This document shows positions 8,801-16,934 of a stretch of 22,500 nucleotides of DNA, piece after piece. Where the stretch lies: the NCBI RefSeq assembly GCF_963675165.1, contig NC_087388.1, forward strand, positions 3,387,547-3,410,046. Reading direction: 5' to 3'. This stretch comes from Halichondria panicea. Lineage: Eukaryota; Porifera; Demospongiae; Suberitida; Halichondriidae. Within the stretch, counting starts at the first letter, position 1, and each line of letters begins with the position of its first letter. A model generated the notes under the pieces. It searched no databases and was not told the origin of the DNA. It saw nothing but the letters and a program-made list of their open reading frames with translations. Made by a program: the position numbers and the translations under genes.

Positions 8801-11173
8801 GTAAAGGAGTTTCCAGTTCCAACCTGCGTCTCTGGTGTTCGACAATTCCTAGGACTGACATCCTATTATAGACGCTTTGTCAACTCCTTCGCAACAATAG
8901 CAAGTCCTCTGCATGCCCTCACCAAAAAGAATGCGAGATTTAGTTGGGACCCTGAATGCCAGACAGCATTCAACACCCTGAAACAGAATTTGCTAAAAGC
9001 CCCAGTTTTGGCTTACCCAACATTCATCAAGGACTTCATTTTGGAAACGGATGCAAGTGTGGCCGGTTTGGGAGCTGTTCTGTCTCAAGTACAAGAAGAT
9101 AGGTTACCCCACCCAGTGGCATATGCCAGTCGAGCCACCTCTCAAGCTGAGAGAAACTATGGCATCACAGACTTGGAAACACTGGCAGTTGTCTGGTCCC
9201 TAGCCCATTTCAAAACTTACCTTTATGGCCAACAAGTGAAGATTTTCACAGACCACACAGCTGTCAAGGCAGTTCTACAGAACCCAGCAGCGAGTGCAAA
9301 GCATGCTCGTTGGTGGTCGAAGATATACGAGAGTGGAATTGGCCGGGTGGAGATTTTATACCGTAGAGGAAGAGATAACCAGAACGCGGACGCTCTCTCG
9401 CGTTGTCCTCAAGACCAAGCACCCGACGAAGAAGTTGATATCGGCGTATCAGTGTTCCACCTTGTGGGAGACGACTCGATCAGAACACTACTGAAGCATT
9501 GCCCTAGTGAAATGGACTCCAGCGTAGGGAATGTTACATCTCTATTGGCAGAAGAGACGGAAATGCAAGTGTCGCTCACTGGGTCTCTCAAAGAAGAACA
9601 GGCGAAGGACCCGGAGTGTAAGCAAATATTGGCATTCCTCCAACACAAAGAACTACCGGAGAATGAGCCTCAAGCTAATTACCTGACTAGGATGGTGGAC
9701 CGCTTTGTAATTATCGAGGGAGTCCTGTACTATATCGACCCCAAGAAGAACCACAGTAGGAGGGCAGTGATTCCGAAGAGTCACCGACAAGAGCTGATAA
9801 GGCAGTTCCACAGTGGTCCATTTGCAGGACACTTCTCAGGACAGAGAACTTATGGTGCCCTCTGCCCAAAGTTTTGGTGGTACGGAATGTATCAAGATGT
9901 CCAACAGTTTTGCAAGAACTGCCCACCGTGCACGACGGTGTCTGGCGGACCAAGAGTAGGGAGACCACCGCTGCAACCCATCCCAGTGCGAAGACCTTTC
10001 CAGCTGGTGGGTGTTGATATCATGGACCTCCCAAAGACGGATTTAGGCAACAAACACGTCTTGGTGTTCCAAGACTTCCTGTCGAAGTGGCCTATGGTTT
10101 TTCCCATGCCTGATCAGAAGACCAGAAGAATTGTAGACATACTGGTGAAAGAGATTGTCCCGGTCTTTGGGGTGCCGGAGGGCCTTCTCTCGGATCGAGG
10201 CACTAACTTGCTATTCTTCCTCATGAAAGATGTGTGCACTCTGTTGGGCACAACCAAATTGAACACTACCGCTTATCACCCCAGAGGTAACGGCTTAGTT
10301 GAGCGGTTTAACAGGACGTTGAAGCAAATGATTCGCAAGCATGTAGAAACGAGGGGCAAGCAATGGGACACCAACCTTCACGGCCTATTATGGGCTTACC
10401 GCAACACTCCGCACGAAAGCACCGGAGAAAAGCCATCCTTCCTTTTGTTTGGGACTGACCTAAAATCTCCATCTGAAGTGGCCCTGTTACCACCTGAGGA
10501 CGTGAGGAGTGAAGAGGTGTCTGACTACCGTGAGAAATTGGCTACTACGCTAAGTCAAGCTAGAGACCTAGCCGCCGAGTCTATCCAACAGGCTCAGACG
10601 CGCTACAAGAAGTATTATGACCGAAGGACGACTCCTAACACACTCAGAAGAACGGACTGGACCATGATTCGCTTTCCACAGGATGAGTCAGGCAAAGAAA
10701 GGAAGTTGTCTCGACCATGGCATGGACCCTATAGGGTACTGGAGGTCACGAAAACTGGCATGGTCGCTGAGAAGGTGTACGCTCCTCAAGATGGTAAGAT
10801 CCAGGTACACCTGGAACATGTGACGCGATGCCCTGATGGATTTCCATCCGGGTACTACTGGTATGGACCTCGTCGACAGGGGCCTGGGCGTCCCCCGAAA
10901 TGGCTGTCCAAGTTGCAGAAAGAAACTCTCCCGGAGGAAACTCTAGATGAGACTGTATCTCCCAAGACTCACACACCAATCACTCCCTCTGATACCGACG
11001 CAATATTCGACACTGTGCCGCAAGAGTCTGCAAAGAAGAAGGCCAGAGAACCAACTGCAGTACCGTCGAAAGGTACGCAAACACGAACTCAAACTCGAAC
11101 TCGAGAAATCAAGGCCCCGGCTCGGCTGATGAGTGTTAAGGATTCAGAGAACGCTCGGGACGAGCTATCCTGA
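5819..11173 (+). CDS. gag-pol: Gag-Pol polyprotein of a Ty3/gypsy retrotransposon, intact
   Basis: A single 1784-aa frame starting at the first ATG after the leader (the in-frame GTG at 5810 is not a eukaryotic start). Domains in order: acidic, coiled-coil-prone N-terminus (about 60-115); capsid-like Gag (about 205-390); CCHC zinc knuckle CYVCRQPGHFSRDC (404-417); aspartic protease with DSGA (494-497); reverse transcriptase with VDYRKLNEVT near 827 and YIDD at 929-932; RNase H with the catalytic Asp in ETDAS at 1078; integrase with an N-terminal HHCC-type zinc module (His 1322, Cys 1365 and 1368), catalytic Asp 1400, Asp 1459 and Glu 1495 (35 residues between the last two, the classic D-35-E), and a GPY module at 1636-1638. 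No chromodomain and no envelope were seen. Gag and Pol share one frame, so no frameshift or stop readthrough is needed; how the Gag:Pol ratio is set is unclear. All catalytic motifs I checked are present, so the element may still be active. Confidence 0.97.
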   Translation: MIDAKLSDGGREPSNVQVLMDGDTAGSPMALMDETGIFLEIPEEETPAMDQEAAEDPENVTESEGELEKELTAVQQEVEALQEELTAAKERVHSLEGEVSSYQAKLGDEKIRYKQLWKINCDSAMQYDVFLCEKDDEICELKQRLAEMTSTREAGYPAHRPRARASRSDSIESHTSSPMRSRIVDPRTKTVLPRKGKAPPVETFQGDSRGVKFEDWLPSFERAADWNGWSDQDRLLQLAGHLRGRALQEWGLLQAIEKQTMDAAVENLQSRLDPGSRMLGALEFKHMSQMPREGVGEFITRLEKAFREAYGREPLSKETRDALLYAQLQDSLRYELVQAPAVSGALAYEQLCIAAKGEERRLMALKKRQELESGRSPPAYKPTFQSNRYTRESSGTDNSGRKVCYVCRQPGHFSRDCRQRKTESSGGHKWKNPETRQVQTQPEASVAENPIDYLVSSDDDDQSSVQTVRVRDTGSKVMYANVDLHGVPVKGVIDSGADITILGGDLFKTVATVAKLKKKNFRKADKTPRTYDQRPFVLHGCMDLDISFEDKTMSTPVYIKMDSSTPLLLSEGVCRQLGIIRYHPSIVPPTESADVPMVKVSLVRSAKLLPQQTTPVTVHFPTNKPDALILIEADLALIVQGVHLEQGLVQPGLEDTTVLLTNRTVFTVELFADHELGTANEVDLISPVQINDQGQLDPGPRAHVVQSMPSDQVLERKQKLMTYVDTGLQLPPNDKAPFCKFLEDYHTAFCLEEGERGETEMVKMQIDTGDAQPRRQAPRRMPFVVRNEVERQVNKMTKAGVIKKSHSPWASPVILVRKRNGDYRFCVDYRKLNEVTAKDTFPLPRIDDLLDQLADSRYFSTLDLAAGYWQIQVEHNSQPKTAFVTHRGLFEFCVMPFGLTNAPAVFQRLVQEVLDGLNQEGEPDFVSAYIDDILIFSRTLKEHQQHLKKVMDRVLAAGLKLNPAKCKFIRQEVEYLGHMITPQGLKTSERHLKAVKEFPVPTCVSGVRQFLGLTSYYRRFVNSFATIASPLHALTKKNARFSWDPECQTAFNTLKQNLLKAPVLAYPTFIKDFILETDASVAGLGAVLSQVQEDRLPHPVAYASRATSQAERNYGITDLETLAVVWSLAHFKTYLYGQQVKIFTDHTAVKAVLQNPAASAKHARWWSKIYESGIGRVEILYRRGRDNQNADALSRCPQDQAPDEEVDIGVSVFHLVGDDSIRTLLKHCPSEMDSSVGNVTSLLAEETEMQVSLTGSLKEEQAKDPECKQILAFLQHKELPENEPQANYLTRMVDRFVIIEGVLYYIDPKKNHSRRAVIPKSHRQELIRQFHSGPFAGHFSGQRTYGALCPKFWWYGMYQDVQQFCKNCPPCTTVSGGPRVGRPPLQPIPVRRPFQLVGVDIMDLPKTDLGNKHVLVFQDFLSKWPMVFPMPDQKTRRIVDILVKEIVPVFGVPEGLLSDRGTNLLFFLMKDVCTLLGTTKLNTTAYHPRGNGLVERFNRTLKQMIRKHVETRGKQWDTNLHGLLWAYRNTPHESTGEKPSFLLFGTDLKSPSEVALLPPEDVRSEEVSDYREKLATTLSQARDLAAESIQQAQTRYKKYYDRRTTPNTLRRTDWTMIRFPQDESGKERKLSRPWHGPYRVLEVTKTGMVAEKVYAPQDGKIQVHLEHVTRCPDGFPSGYYWYGPRRQGPGRPPKWLSKLQKETLPEETLDETVSPKTHTPITPSDTDAIFDTVPQESAKKKAREPTAVPSKGTQTRTQTRTREIKAPARLMSVKDSENARDELS

Positions 11174-11183
11174 GCAGGGGATA
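11172..11183 (+). promoter_or_regulatory. Candidate polypurine tract
   Basis: The short purine-rich run GAGCAGGGGATA lies directly before the 3' LTR and overlaps the TGA stop codon of Gag-Pol. It is the only candidate for plus-strand priming; it has pyrimidine interruptions, so the call is tentative. Confidence 0.45.
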
Positions 11184-11307
11184 TGTAACATTGTGACAAT
11201 GTATTATACTATTGAACTACTATTAGTTAATATACGGCATGATGTAATGAGTGTTCTGGGCATGTCACGTATGATTGAAAGTGATAGAAAGAGTTGAGTT
11301 TGTTACA
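11184..11307 (+). repeat. 3' LTR of the gypsy element
   Basis: 124 bp, identical to the 5' LTR at 5444-5567. It starts 10 bases after the Gag-Pol stop codon. TTTA follows at 11308-11311, matching the four bases before the 5' LTR. Confidence 0.95.
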
Positions 11308-11644
11308 TTTACATGATTGTAGAATTAATAGAATTATTGTTTTTTAGCTCTCAACGAATTTATGGAAAAGTTAGACAAACGTTATGAGACTAAAGTCAGG
11401 AAAGAAGGTGGGGCTGTCATGGCTAAGAAAATAAGGGGACAAGGTGTACCCTCTGAATCATCATGCCCCTCTGATGCACCAAGATGGGCGATAAATGAAG
11501 CTGGTAAGAATAACAATTATTAACTGCTACTTGCAGACAGCTACAATTTTTATATTATTATACGTACATAATTATGGAGTTTAAGTCTTCGTTTTTTTCA
11601 ATCCAGATAAACCTGCCGAAATTCCTAAAAGCATCAAGAACTGA

Positions 11645-12033
11645 ACTCATAATGTTTGGACACAATACTTATGATTTTCTATTTCATTCTGCAAGTAGAT
11701 AATTATTATAACAATTTATTTTGCCAAGCAATAAAAAGCAATTATTCACCAAGGAGTAAACAAGTAATTTGCAAACATTTGCCATGCAAGCAGTAAGCAA
11801 GCAATTCCCAAACATTTGCCAAGCAGTATGCAAGCAATTCCCAAACATTTGCCAAGCTGTAAACATGCTTGAGAATGTCTGATACTCAATGTTTTAAACT
11901 GTTGGGAAACTATGGTTCACAAACAAGTAGTATTCAAGTAATCATTGTCTAGTTTCCAAATTGGGCAATGCACTTGTTTATGCAGGTATTCAAGGCAGTT
12001 TTCAAACCGTTAACTAAAGGTATTTTTGCTGTG
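11645..12033. other. Non-coding 3' flank of the CACTA partner gene
   Basis: No gene is seen. It contains a degenerate tandem repeat (11722-11863) and ends where the CA-rich array begins. On the minus strand the boundary reads CACAGCAAAAATACC, which resembles a CACTA-type terminus but is unproven. Confidence 0.4.
11722..11863. repeat. Tandem repeat, ~33-bp unit, possible subterminal repeat
   Basis: Two near-identical 33-bp units lie at 11798-11830 and 11831-11863, sharing the core CAAGCAATTCCCAAACATTT followed by GCCAAGC. A more diverged 37-bp unit lies at 11761-11797 and a poor one at 11722-11760. CACTA elements usually carry repeated short motifs near their ends that bind the accessory protein, so a subterminal repeat role is plausible. 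The matching inverted copies on the left side were not found. Confidence 0.7.
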
Positions 12034-12850
12034 ACACACACACACGCACACACAGGGATGTGCAATGCACACACACCACACACACACACACACCACCCAC
12101 ACACACACGCACACAGGGACGTGCAATACACACACACATGCAATATACACGCACGCACACACAGGGGCACACACACACACGCAGGGACGTGCAATACACA
12201 CGCACACACAGGGGCACACACACACACACCACCCACACCCACACACCCACACCCACACACACACACACAAACAGACACGCACACACAGGTGTGTGTGCGC
12301 TCAAACACACACACCACACAGACAAACATACAAGCACACGCACACACCCGCACACACCCACACACACACACACACACACAAACACACGCACACACACACA
12401 CACACACACAGGGATAAACACCACACACACACACACGTGCAATACACACGCACACACACACCACACACACTCACATGCACACACCAGGGGGCACACACAC
12501 ATGCACATGCACACACCACACCCGCACACACACACACACTCACACATATACACATAGGGGGCACACACACGCACACCAGAGGGGGCACACACACACACAC
12601 CCACACGCACACACAGGGATAAACACCACACACACACACACGTGCAATACACACGCACACACAGCCGGGGCACACACACACCACACACACTCACATGCAC
12701 ACACCAGGGGGCACGCACACACACACACACGCACACCAGAGGGGGCACACACACACACGCAAGGCACACACACACACACGCACACACAGGGGCACACACA
12801 CACACACACACACACCCACACACCCACACGCACACACAGGGACGTGAAAT
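12034..12850. repeat. CA-rich minisatellite, array 1
   Basis: (CA)n tracts are interrupted at intervals by G-containing islands, chiefly GGGACGTGCAATACACACGC, AGGGGCACACAC, GGGATAAACACCACAC and CCAGAGGGGGCACAC. Several islands recur in the same order, giving a loose higher-order unit. The last unit is interrupted at GTGAAAT (12844-12850) by the P-superfamily transposon, and the array resumes at 17508. The long Thr/His-rich and Cys/Val-rich open frames here arise from the dinucleotide repeat and are not genes. Confidence 0.95.
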
Positions 12851-12882
12851 CATAGATAAACGAGATAGAGGGATTGGAAACG
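12851..12882 (+). repeat. Left terminal inverted repeat of the P-like element
   Basis: 32 bp beginning CATAGATAAA and ending GATTGGAAACG. It pairs with 17476-17507 at 30 of 32 positions. It begins with CA, like the Drosophila P element. Confidence 0.95.
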
Positions 12883-12903
12883 ACAAAACTCCTCGAATAC
12901 TAT

Positions 12904-12914
12904 CCGCGTTTCGC
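12904..12914 (+). repeat. Left 11-bp subterminal inverted repeat
   Basis: CCGCGTTTCGC, 53 bp inside the left end; its exact reverse complement lies at 17411-17421. P elements carry an 11-bp internal inverted repeat that acts as a transpositional enhancer, so an analogous role is likely. Confidence 0.8.
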
Positions 12915-12943
12915 TGCGGTTTAATCGAGGCTTACGTTTGATT

Positions 12944-13999
12944 ATGGCTGAGGCTCAGGCTAGGACAAAGACACCTTCAAACAAACCATCTATGAAGAAG
13001 CCATCGAACAAGAAAATAGAAGACGAGTTGGAAATTGTGTTGAATGCTATTGGATGTGTGTTAAAGACGGAAGAAGAAATTGATGTTAAAGTAGAAAGTA
13101 AAAGATCTATACAACAAGTTGTGGAATTGTCACAGTCAGCTGAAAAGAAGGCCATACTTCAAACATTTTGTCTGGAACTAGTAGCTGTGATAAACAAAAC
13201 ACTGAAGCACTTTGGGAGAGTCAGAGAACACACAGCAAAAGAGCGAGCTCAAACATTATTCTTCACGTCATCACAGCAGGAACTACCTGGTGTATGGAAA
13301 CATGGTTGTGCCCAGCTAGGAATATCAGTTGTCAGTGTACATCAACAGCAGTCAGTAAATCGAGTTTTGTTCGAAAAAGTTTTGGCTAGGAGTCTAAGTC
13401 ACTGTGAAGATAATTCAAGTAAGCTTACCCGTAAACGAGAAGATCTTTCATGTGACGAATGTAATGCTGTTAGATATGCAGCCGGCTATACAACAAAAAA
13501 GCTATTAGAAGTGTATAAAAAAGTTAATTCATGTACTGCTGCTAACTTTGTTGAATGTCTCTCTCAAATGAAAATGGTGGGTCATCGACATGGAAGTATT
13601 GAAGACTGCTCTTTTTACGACTTTTCAATGGAATGGATGGCAAACATTGACAGAGGTGGACTGTTCTACGTAGATGACAAAAGTTTTATGCTGTTTAAAG
13701 CTATTGAAATAAAAACACAAGAATTGCTCCCACAGCACTTACGAACACAACAAACGAGCAGTAAGGAGTTGATTGCTGAAGTAGTAGCCGATGATGATGT
13801 ACAATTTTGGTGGTCTATGATATCCATTGACATTGATTTAGAGATTGAACAATCACAATTGCTGGAGGAGATAATTGAAAAGTGGATAACTATGAGAGGT
13901 TTTTCAATGGTGTCTTCTTGGCTTGAGCAGTACAAGCTAGCCAAGCAAAAGAATGTCAAAAGATCAAAAAGTCTCAGAAAAGATCTCAGTACTGACTAG
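12944..13999 (+). CDS. Accessory protein of the P-like transposon, unknown function
   Basis: An intact, intronless 351-aa frame; the ATG at 12944 (A at -3, G at +4) is chosen over the upstream non-ATG codon. The N-terminus is basic (Lys/Ser/Pro-rich, residues 1-25), followed by a likely helical stretch. Distinct blocks are DECNAVRYAAGYTTKKLLE (171-189), FSMEWMANIDRGGLFYV (227-243), VQFWW (286-290), KWITMRGFSMVSSWLEQYK (313-331) and a basic SLRKDL end (343-348). I see no nuclease, helicase or zinc-finger signature; a lone CxxC (170-173) is not enough. From memory, the blocks around RYAAGY, NRGGLF-like and IRGFS-like segments recur in uncharacterised multi-copy proteins of sponges and cnidarians, which I could not check. 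It lies wholly inside the transposon, convergent with the transposase, so a role in transposition, DNA binding or its control is the simplest inference. Confidence 0.85.
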   Translation: MAEAQARTKTPSNKPSMKKPSNKKIEDELEIVLNAIGCVLKTEEEIDVKVESKRSIQQVVELSQSAEKKAILQTFCLELVAVINKTLKHFGRVREHTAKERAQTLFFTSSQQELPGVWKHGCAQLGISVVSVHQQQSVNRVLFEKVLARSLSHCEDNSSKLTRKREDLSCDECNAVRYAAGYTTKKLLEVYKKVNSCTAANFVECLSQMKMVGHRHGSIEDCSFYDFSMEWMANIDRGGLFYVDDKSFMLFKAIEIKTQELLPQHLRTQQTSSKELIAEVVADDDVQFWWSMISIDIDLEIEQSQLLEEIIEKWITMRGFSMVSSWLEQYKLAKQKNVKRSKSLRKDLSTD

Positions 14000-14171
14000 C
14001 TGTAGCTGTGTACATGTATTAATACTTTGGTGCAATATTATGTTTCTCTCGAATTTAGGGATATTACTTATCTAATTACAAGTATGTATTGAAGTTACGA
14101 TAGTAATTAATACAGTCATGGAATTATAGAGTTAAAAACAACATGAAACACAATAATACATACAACACACC
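14000..14171. other. Spacer between convergent genes of the P-like element
   Basis: 172 bp, AT-rich, between the two stop codons. It must hold both 3' ends. I see no perfect AATAAA on either strand. Confidence 0.5.
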
Positions 14172-16934
14172 CTACTTATGTCTAGGTCTCTTCTTAAGGG
14201 GAGTGTCATCAACTACTTCCTCTTCATTAAATAGCCTTCTCTTTTTAGACGAATTTCCCCTTACTGGTAGCATGGAAAGACTGCCTTGAACTCGAATTGA
14301 TTGGGAAGATTGCAAGCAAGATTGTAGAGTAGGGTTAGTACAAAATCCTCCTCTACTACGCAACTGTCCAAAATAGTTTTCTAATGGATCTTGAGAGAAA
14401 CATTCGCTGAGTAAGTATCGACCAGACACACATGGTAGACTAAACAAGTATCGAATGACAGCCACAAATGATTTCACTGCAAAAATAGATATGCACATAC
14501 CTATACATGTATGTATATGCTATATGTAATTACCAGTAATCCTTAATCCTTCCCTAGTTGCCCTGCTCAGAAGCATTGTTGGTTTTTCTGCCTTCGGTAC
14601 ATCAGTTCTTGTTTCCACACTATCCTCCCATTCTTTGAGGTATCCTAGGAAATCTTTTTCCAACCACTGCAATAGAAGTGTGTGTACAGTGTGTTATAAA
14701 TGGTATGTTGCCATTTTAATCTTACATTTAGGCGTGCATCGTCAGCATCTTCATATGGCTTCAAGTTGTGTTTTCTCCGTTTTAAGTATACTTTTGGGTG
14801 ACGTACATTAAGACAGTCGAACAACTTATCCATCATGCGCACGAATCTTTGCGTTTCAAATGTGTCCACAGACCCTTGCATACACAATCCTTCAGCGACT
14901 GATTCACTTAATACCTGTGCATAACGATGTATTAATTTAATAACAAGGCATTTCCTTACCTCGGCTGCAAGGCTCACTTTCATTCTTGAATACGAATTTA
15001 GATCAACATGTTCTTTCGAAAGTTTTTTAAGAAGAAATAGTCCCTCTGACCTCTTTCCCATTGATACTTTGCCATTGTAGAGGGAGCGCAAATGATCCCA
15101 GCTAATATGTTTGCCATTGATCTGTGAACAGATTCATAATTTGAAAGAGCAAACAACCACATGATTTATACTCACCCACAGTTTTCTTGTCCATCCATGC
15201 CCAAAGGAATGTGACCAACAATTACGCGTTGTTTTAATAAGGTGAGGGATGTCTGAAAAGAAGTGAATGTATCGTTCTTCAGTAGTATATGGATTTTTAA
15301 CTCGGTGACAAACATCATCCTTACTAACAGAGTGTATATTAAATAGCTTTCGATTTGTTGAAGCGCCATCTCCGGTTACTGCTATTACTTTAAAACCAAG
15401 TCTCTCTAATCGTTCTATTGCCTCCCAGACCATGAAAAATAGCGATGATCCTGTTACTTCAGCTGTAGCAAAATGAGCATACGGAAAATGCAATCCAGTA
15501 AAAACACCTCTTACCATAAGGCAAAGCAAATGTGTTGCAACGCTATTATCGGAAATGTTGCTCTCGCTTAGTTGATTTTCTACATCACTCAAATGAACGA
15601 AACCAATCACATTATGATGATGCTTATCATAGACCAAACTCTCTCGCAACTTCATTTCATCTATTAAAATTACAATGAACTTTTTCCACTCCAATAGTCC
15701 ATGTTTACTAGCTTCTTCCAGCAACATTTTATCAACTTCGGATTGGAAACCACACTTAACTTTGAATACATGAGAATAATCTCTAAGTGTTCTTTCTGAT
15801 GGTAGTCTTATAAAGCCAGAAGAACGCAAGGAATGATAAGCAGCTGAGGAGAGATACTTTAGATTTAAACACCACCTTATCATTGTGGGATGCCACCTCA
15901 TTTGTGCAGCGTTCATCACTGTTGCTGCTTTCAGTTGTTGATCCCAGAAGAGCCTTTTAAAAGAACCTTCAGGATAAGCTTTCAAAATTGAATCACTTCT
16001 TTGTACCATTATACCACGTAGCTCTTGATGTAGAGGCTCATCTACACTAACTCCTTTTGAATCAGATGATTCCTGTATTTTAGTTTTTAACCGTTTCACT
16101 TCAATCTCCATAAATTTACAACGACTTCGTAGACTTTTTAGCTTCTCTGTTCTTTGAGGAGTCTTTAAATACCGATCGTTAGTATGCATGCTTGCATCCT
16201 GATTTGCACTTGAATATCGGCTATGCAACGAACGTAAAGTACATCTGTACTTAGAGCAATTAATACATTTTTCACCATTCACTAACAGTTCGCAATTAAT
16301 TGTTCGTACAGTTTTTGAGTACGTTTGCTTGCCATTTGCAACAGGGAATCCACTGTCTAACTGAGCTTTTATTTCTCCATTAGGACTCAATAATTTTCCT
16401 TTGCGTGACACAATCATACCCACAAAATGCGGATCAGGGTTACCAGTACACACAGTACTTGATTGAATTACATCCAAAAGCTGTCTGAAACTCGAAAAAC
16501 TTATTAGCGTAAATGGAATTGATGACAGTACTTTGGTATTTCCTGCGTCAACTTTGTGACCGTGAACAAACAATTCCCAAGATAAATCAACATTTACTAA
16601 CAATGTATGTGTTATAACCAGAGGTTGACTTGAAGTAGAAGCTTCAGATGATATCTTACAGAGTTTGATTGCTGTTATTGGCCTTTCAGGTGATGTTTGA
16701 TTACTCCATGTCATATCAAGGGTAGGCACTACGCGATCATGAAAATCTTCCAGAGTATTAACCTCAACATTTTGTTCTTTATTAGATGTCGATGGAACAG
16801 CGGATATGCTTTCCTGTAGCAAGTTATTGACATTATCATTGTGTTTTTATACTTATATACTTGCAACATACTTTCTTTTTCTGTTTTTCACTTTCCCAAT
16901 TTTTGGCTTGGTAGAATCTCAACTTTCGCGGCAT
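14172..16934 (-). CDS. P-superfamily (THAP9-like) transposase, six exons, intact
   Basis: Predicted exons are 16934-16872, 16813-15176, 15121-14960, 14914-14726, 14666-14534 and 14476-14172. All have GT-AG borders and matching phase, giving 829 aa with TAG at 14174-14172; introns are 45-59 nt. The protein should excise and insert the element by RNase H-like chemistry. Visible features: short basic N-terminus (1-21); Cys cluster C195, C204, C207, C212; basic leucine-containing coiled-coil segment (about 240-272); RNase H-like core with probable acidic residues D406 (VILIDEMK), D503 (VTGDGASTN) and a Glu in FSQDPLENYFGQLRSRGG (E761); and C-terminal basic clusters (KKRR, KKRPRHK) likely for nuclear import. 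P and THAP9 proteins place a GTP-binding insertion between the later acidic residues; I cannot delimit it here. No THAP domain is recognisable. A candidate 5' UTR intron (donor at 17258, acceptor near 16952) may precede exon 1. Confidence 0.9.

Larger units (their letters stand above)
5444..11307 (+). mobile_element. Complete Ty3/gypsy LTR retrotransposon
   Basis: A 5864-bp element bounded by two identical 124-bp direct repeats that begin TGTAACA and end TGTTACA. It is flanked by a 4-bp target duplication TTTA (5440-5443 and 11308-11311). Between the LTRs are a candidate primer-binding site, a single Gag-Pol frame and a short purine-rich tract. The domain order protease, reverse transcriptase, RNase H, integrase is that of Ty3/gypsy (Metaviridae), not Ty1/copia. 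There is no envelope-like ORF. LTR identity and the uninterrupted frame indicate a very recent insertion. It lies in the sense orientation in an intron of the older CACTA partner gene, which would be about 58 bp without it. Confidence 0.95.
723..11644. mobile_element. EnSpm/CACTA DNA transposon, decayed (minimum extent)
   Basis: The extent given covers only the two genes; the real termini were not found. The element holds a Tnp2-type transposase on the minus strand and a second multi-exon gene on the plus strand, transcribed divergently from a shared 224-bp spacer. This two-gene layout is seen in EnSpm/CACTA elements, where one gene encodes the transposase and the other an accessory protein. 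Both genes carry frameshifting lesions, so the copy cannot be autonomous. It has been invaded by a MITE (2972-3250) and by a Ty3/gypsy retrotransposon (5444-11307). A possible right end is the sequence next to the CA array at 12033, which reads CACAGCAAAAATACC on the minus strand, but no matching left end was seen. Confidence 0.7.
4157..11644 (+). pseudogene. CACTA element second gene, 7 exons, broken
   Basis: Exons inferred from GT-AG borders and continuous phase are 4157-4778, 4850-4905, 4966-5061, 5104-5225, 5281-5425, 11348-11503 and 11607-11644 (TGA at 11642-11644). Exon 1 encodes a polar, low-complexity segment followed by a Gln/Glu/Lys-rich likely coiled coil (around 4600-4710). The later exons encode a basic segment (RYRARRIR), then KKYWDSLTPCYVTEE, an acidic run, HKLSWRSHALNEFMEKLDKRY and a short tail. 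I do not know its function. It resembles, from memory only, uncharacterised proteins found beside EnSpm transposases in invertebrates and fish. Two 10-bp tandem duplications (4701-4720 in exon 1, 5041-5060 in exon 3) each shift the frame; the second brings an immediate TAA. The intron after 5425 now holds a 5.9-kb gypsy element. Exon 3's acceptor follows a long C run (near 4945-4957), an unusual polypyrimidine tract. Confidence 0.7.

Noticed and set aside
12010-12886. Long Cys/Val-rich (minus) and His/Thr-rich (plus) open frames in CA array 1
   Set aside because: A (CA)n repeat rarely creates stop codons in any frame. The proteins are pure repeat translation with no domain.
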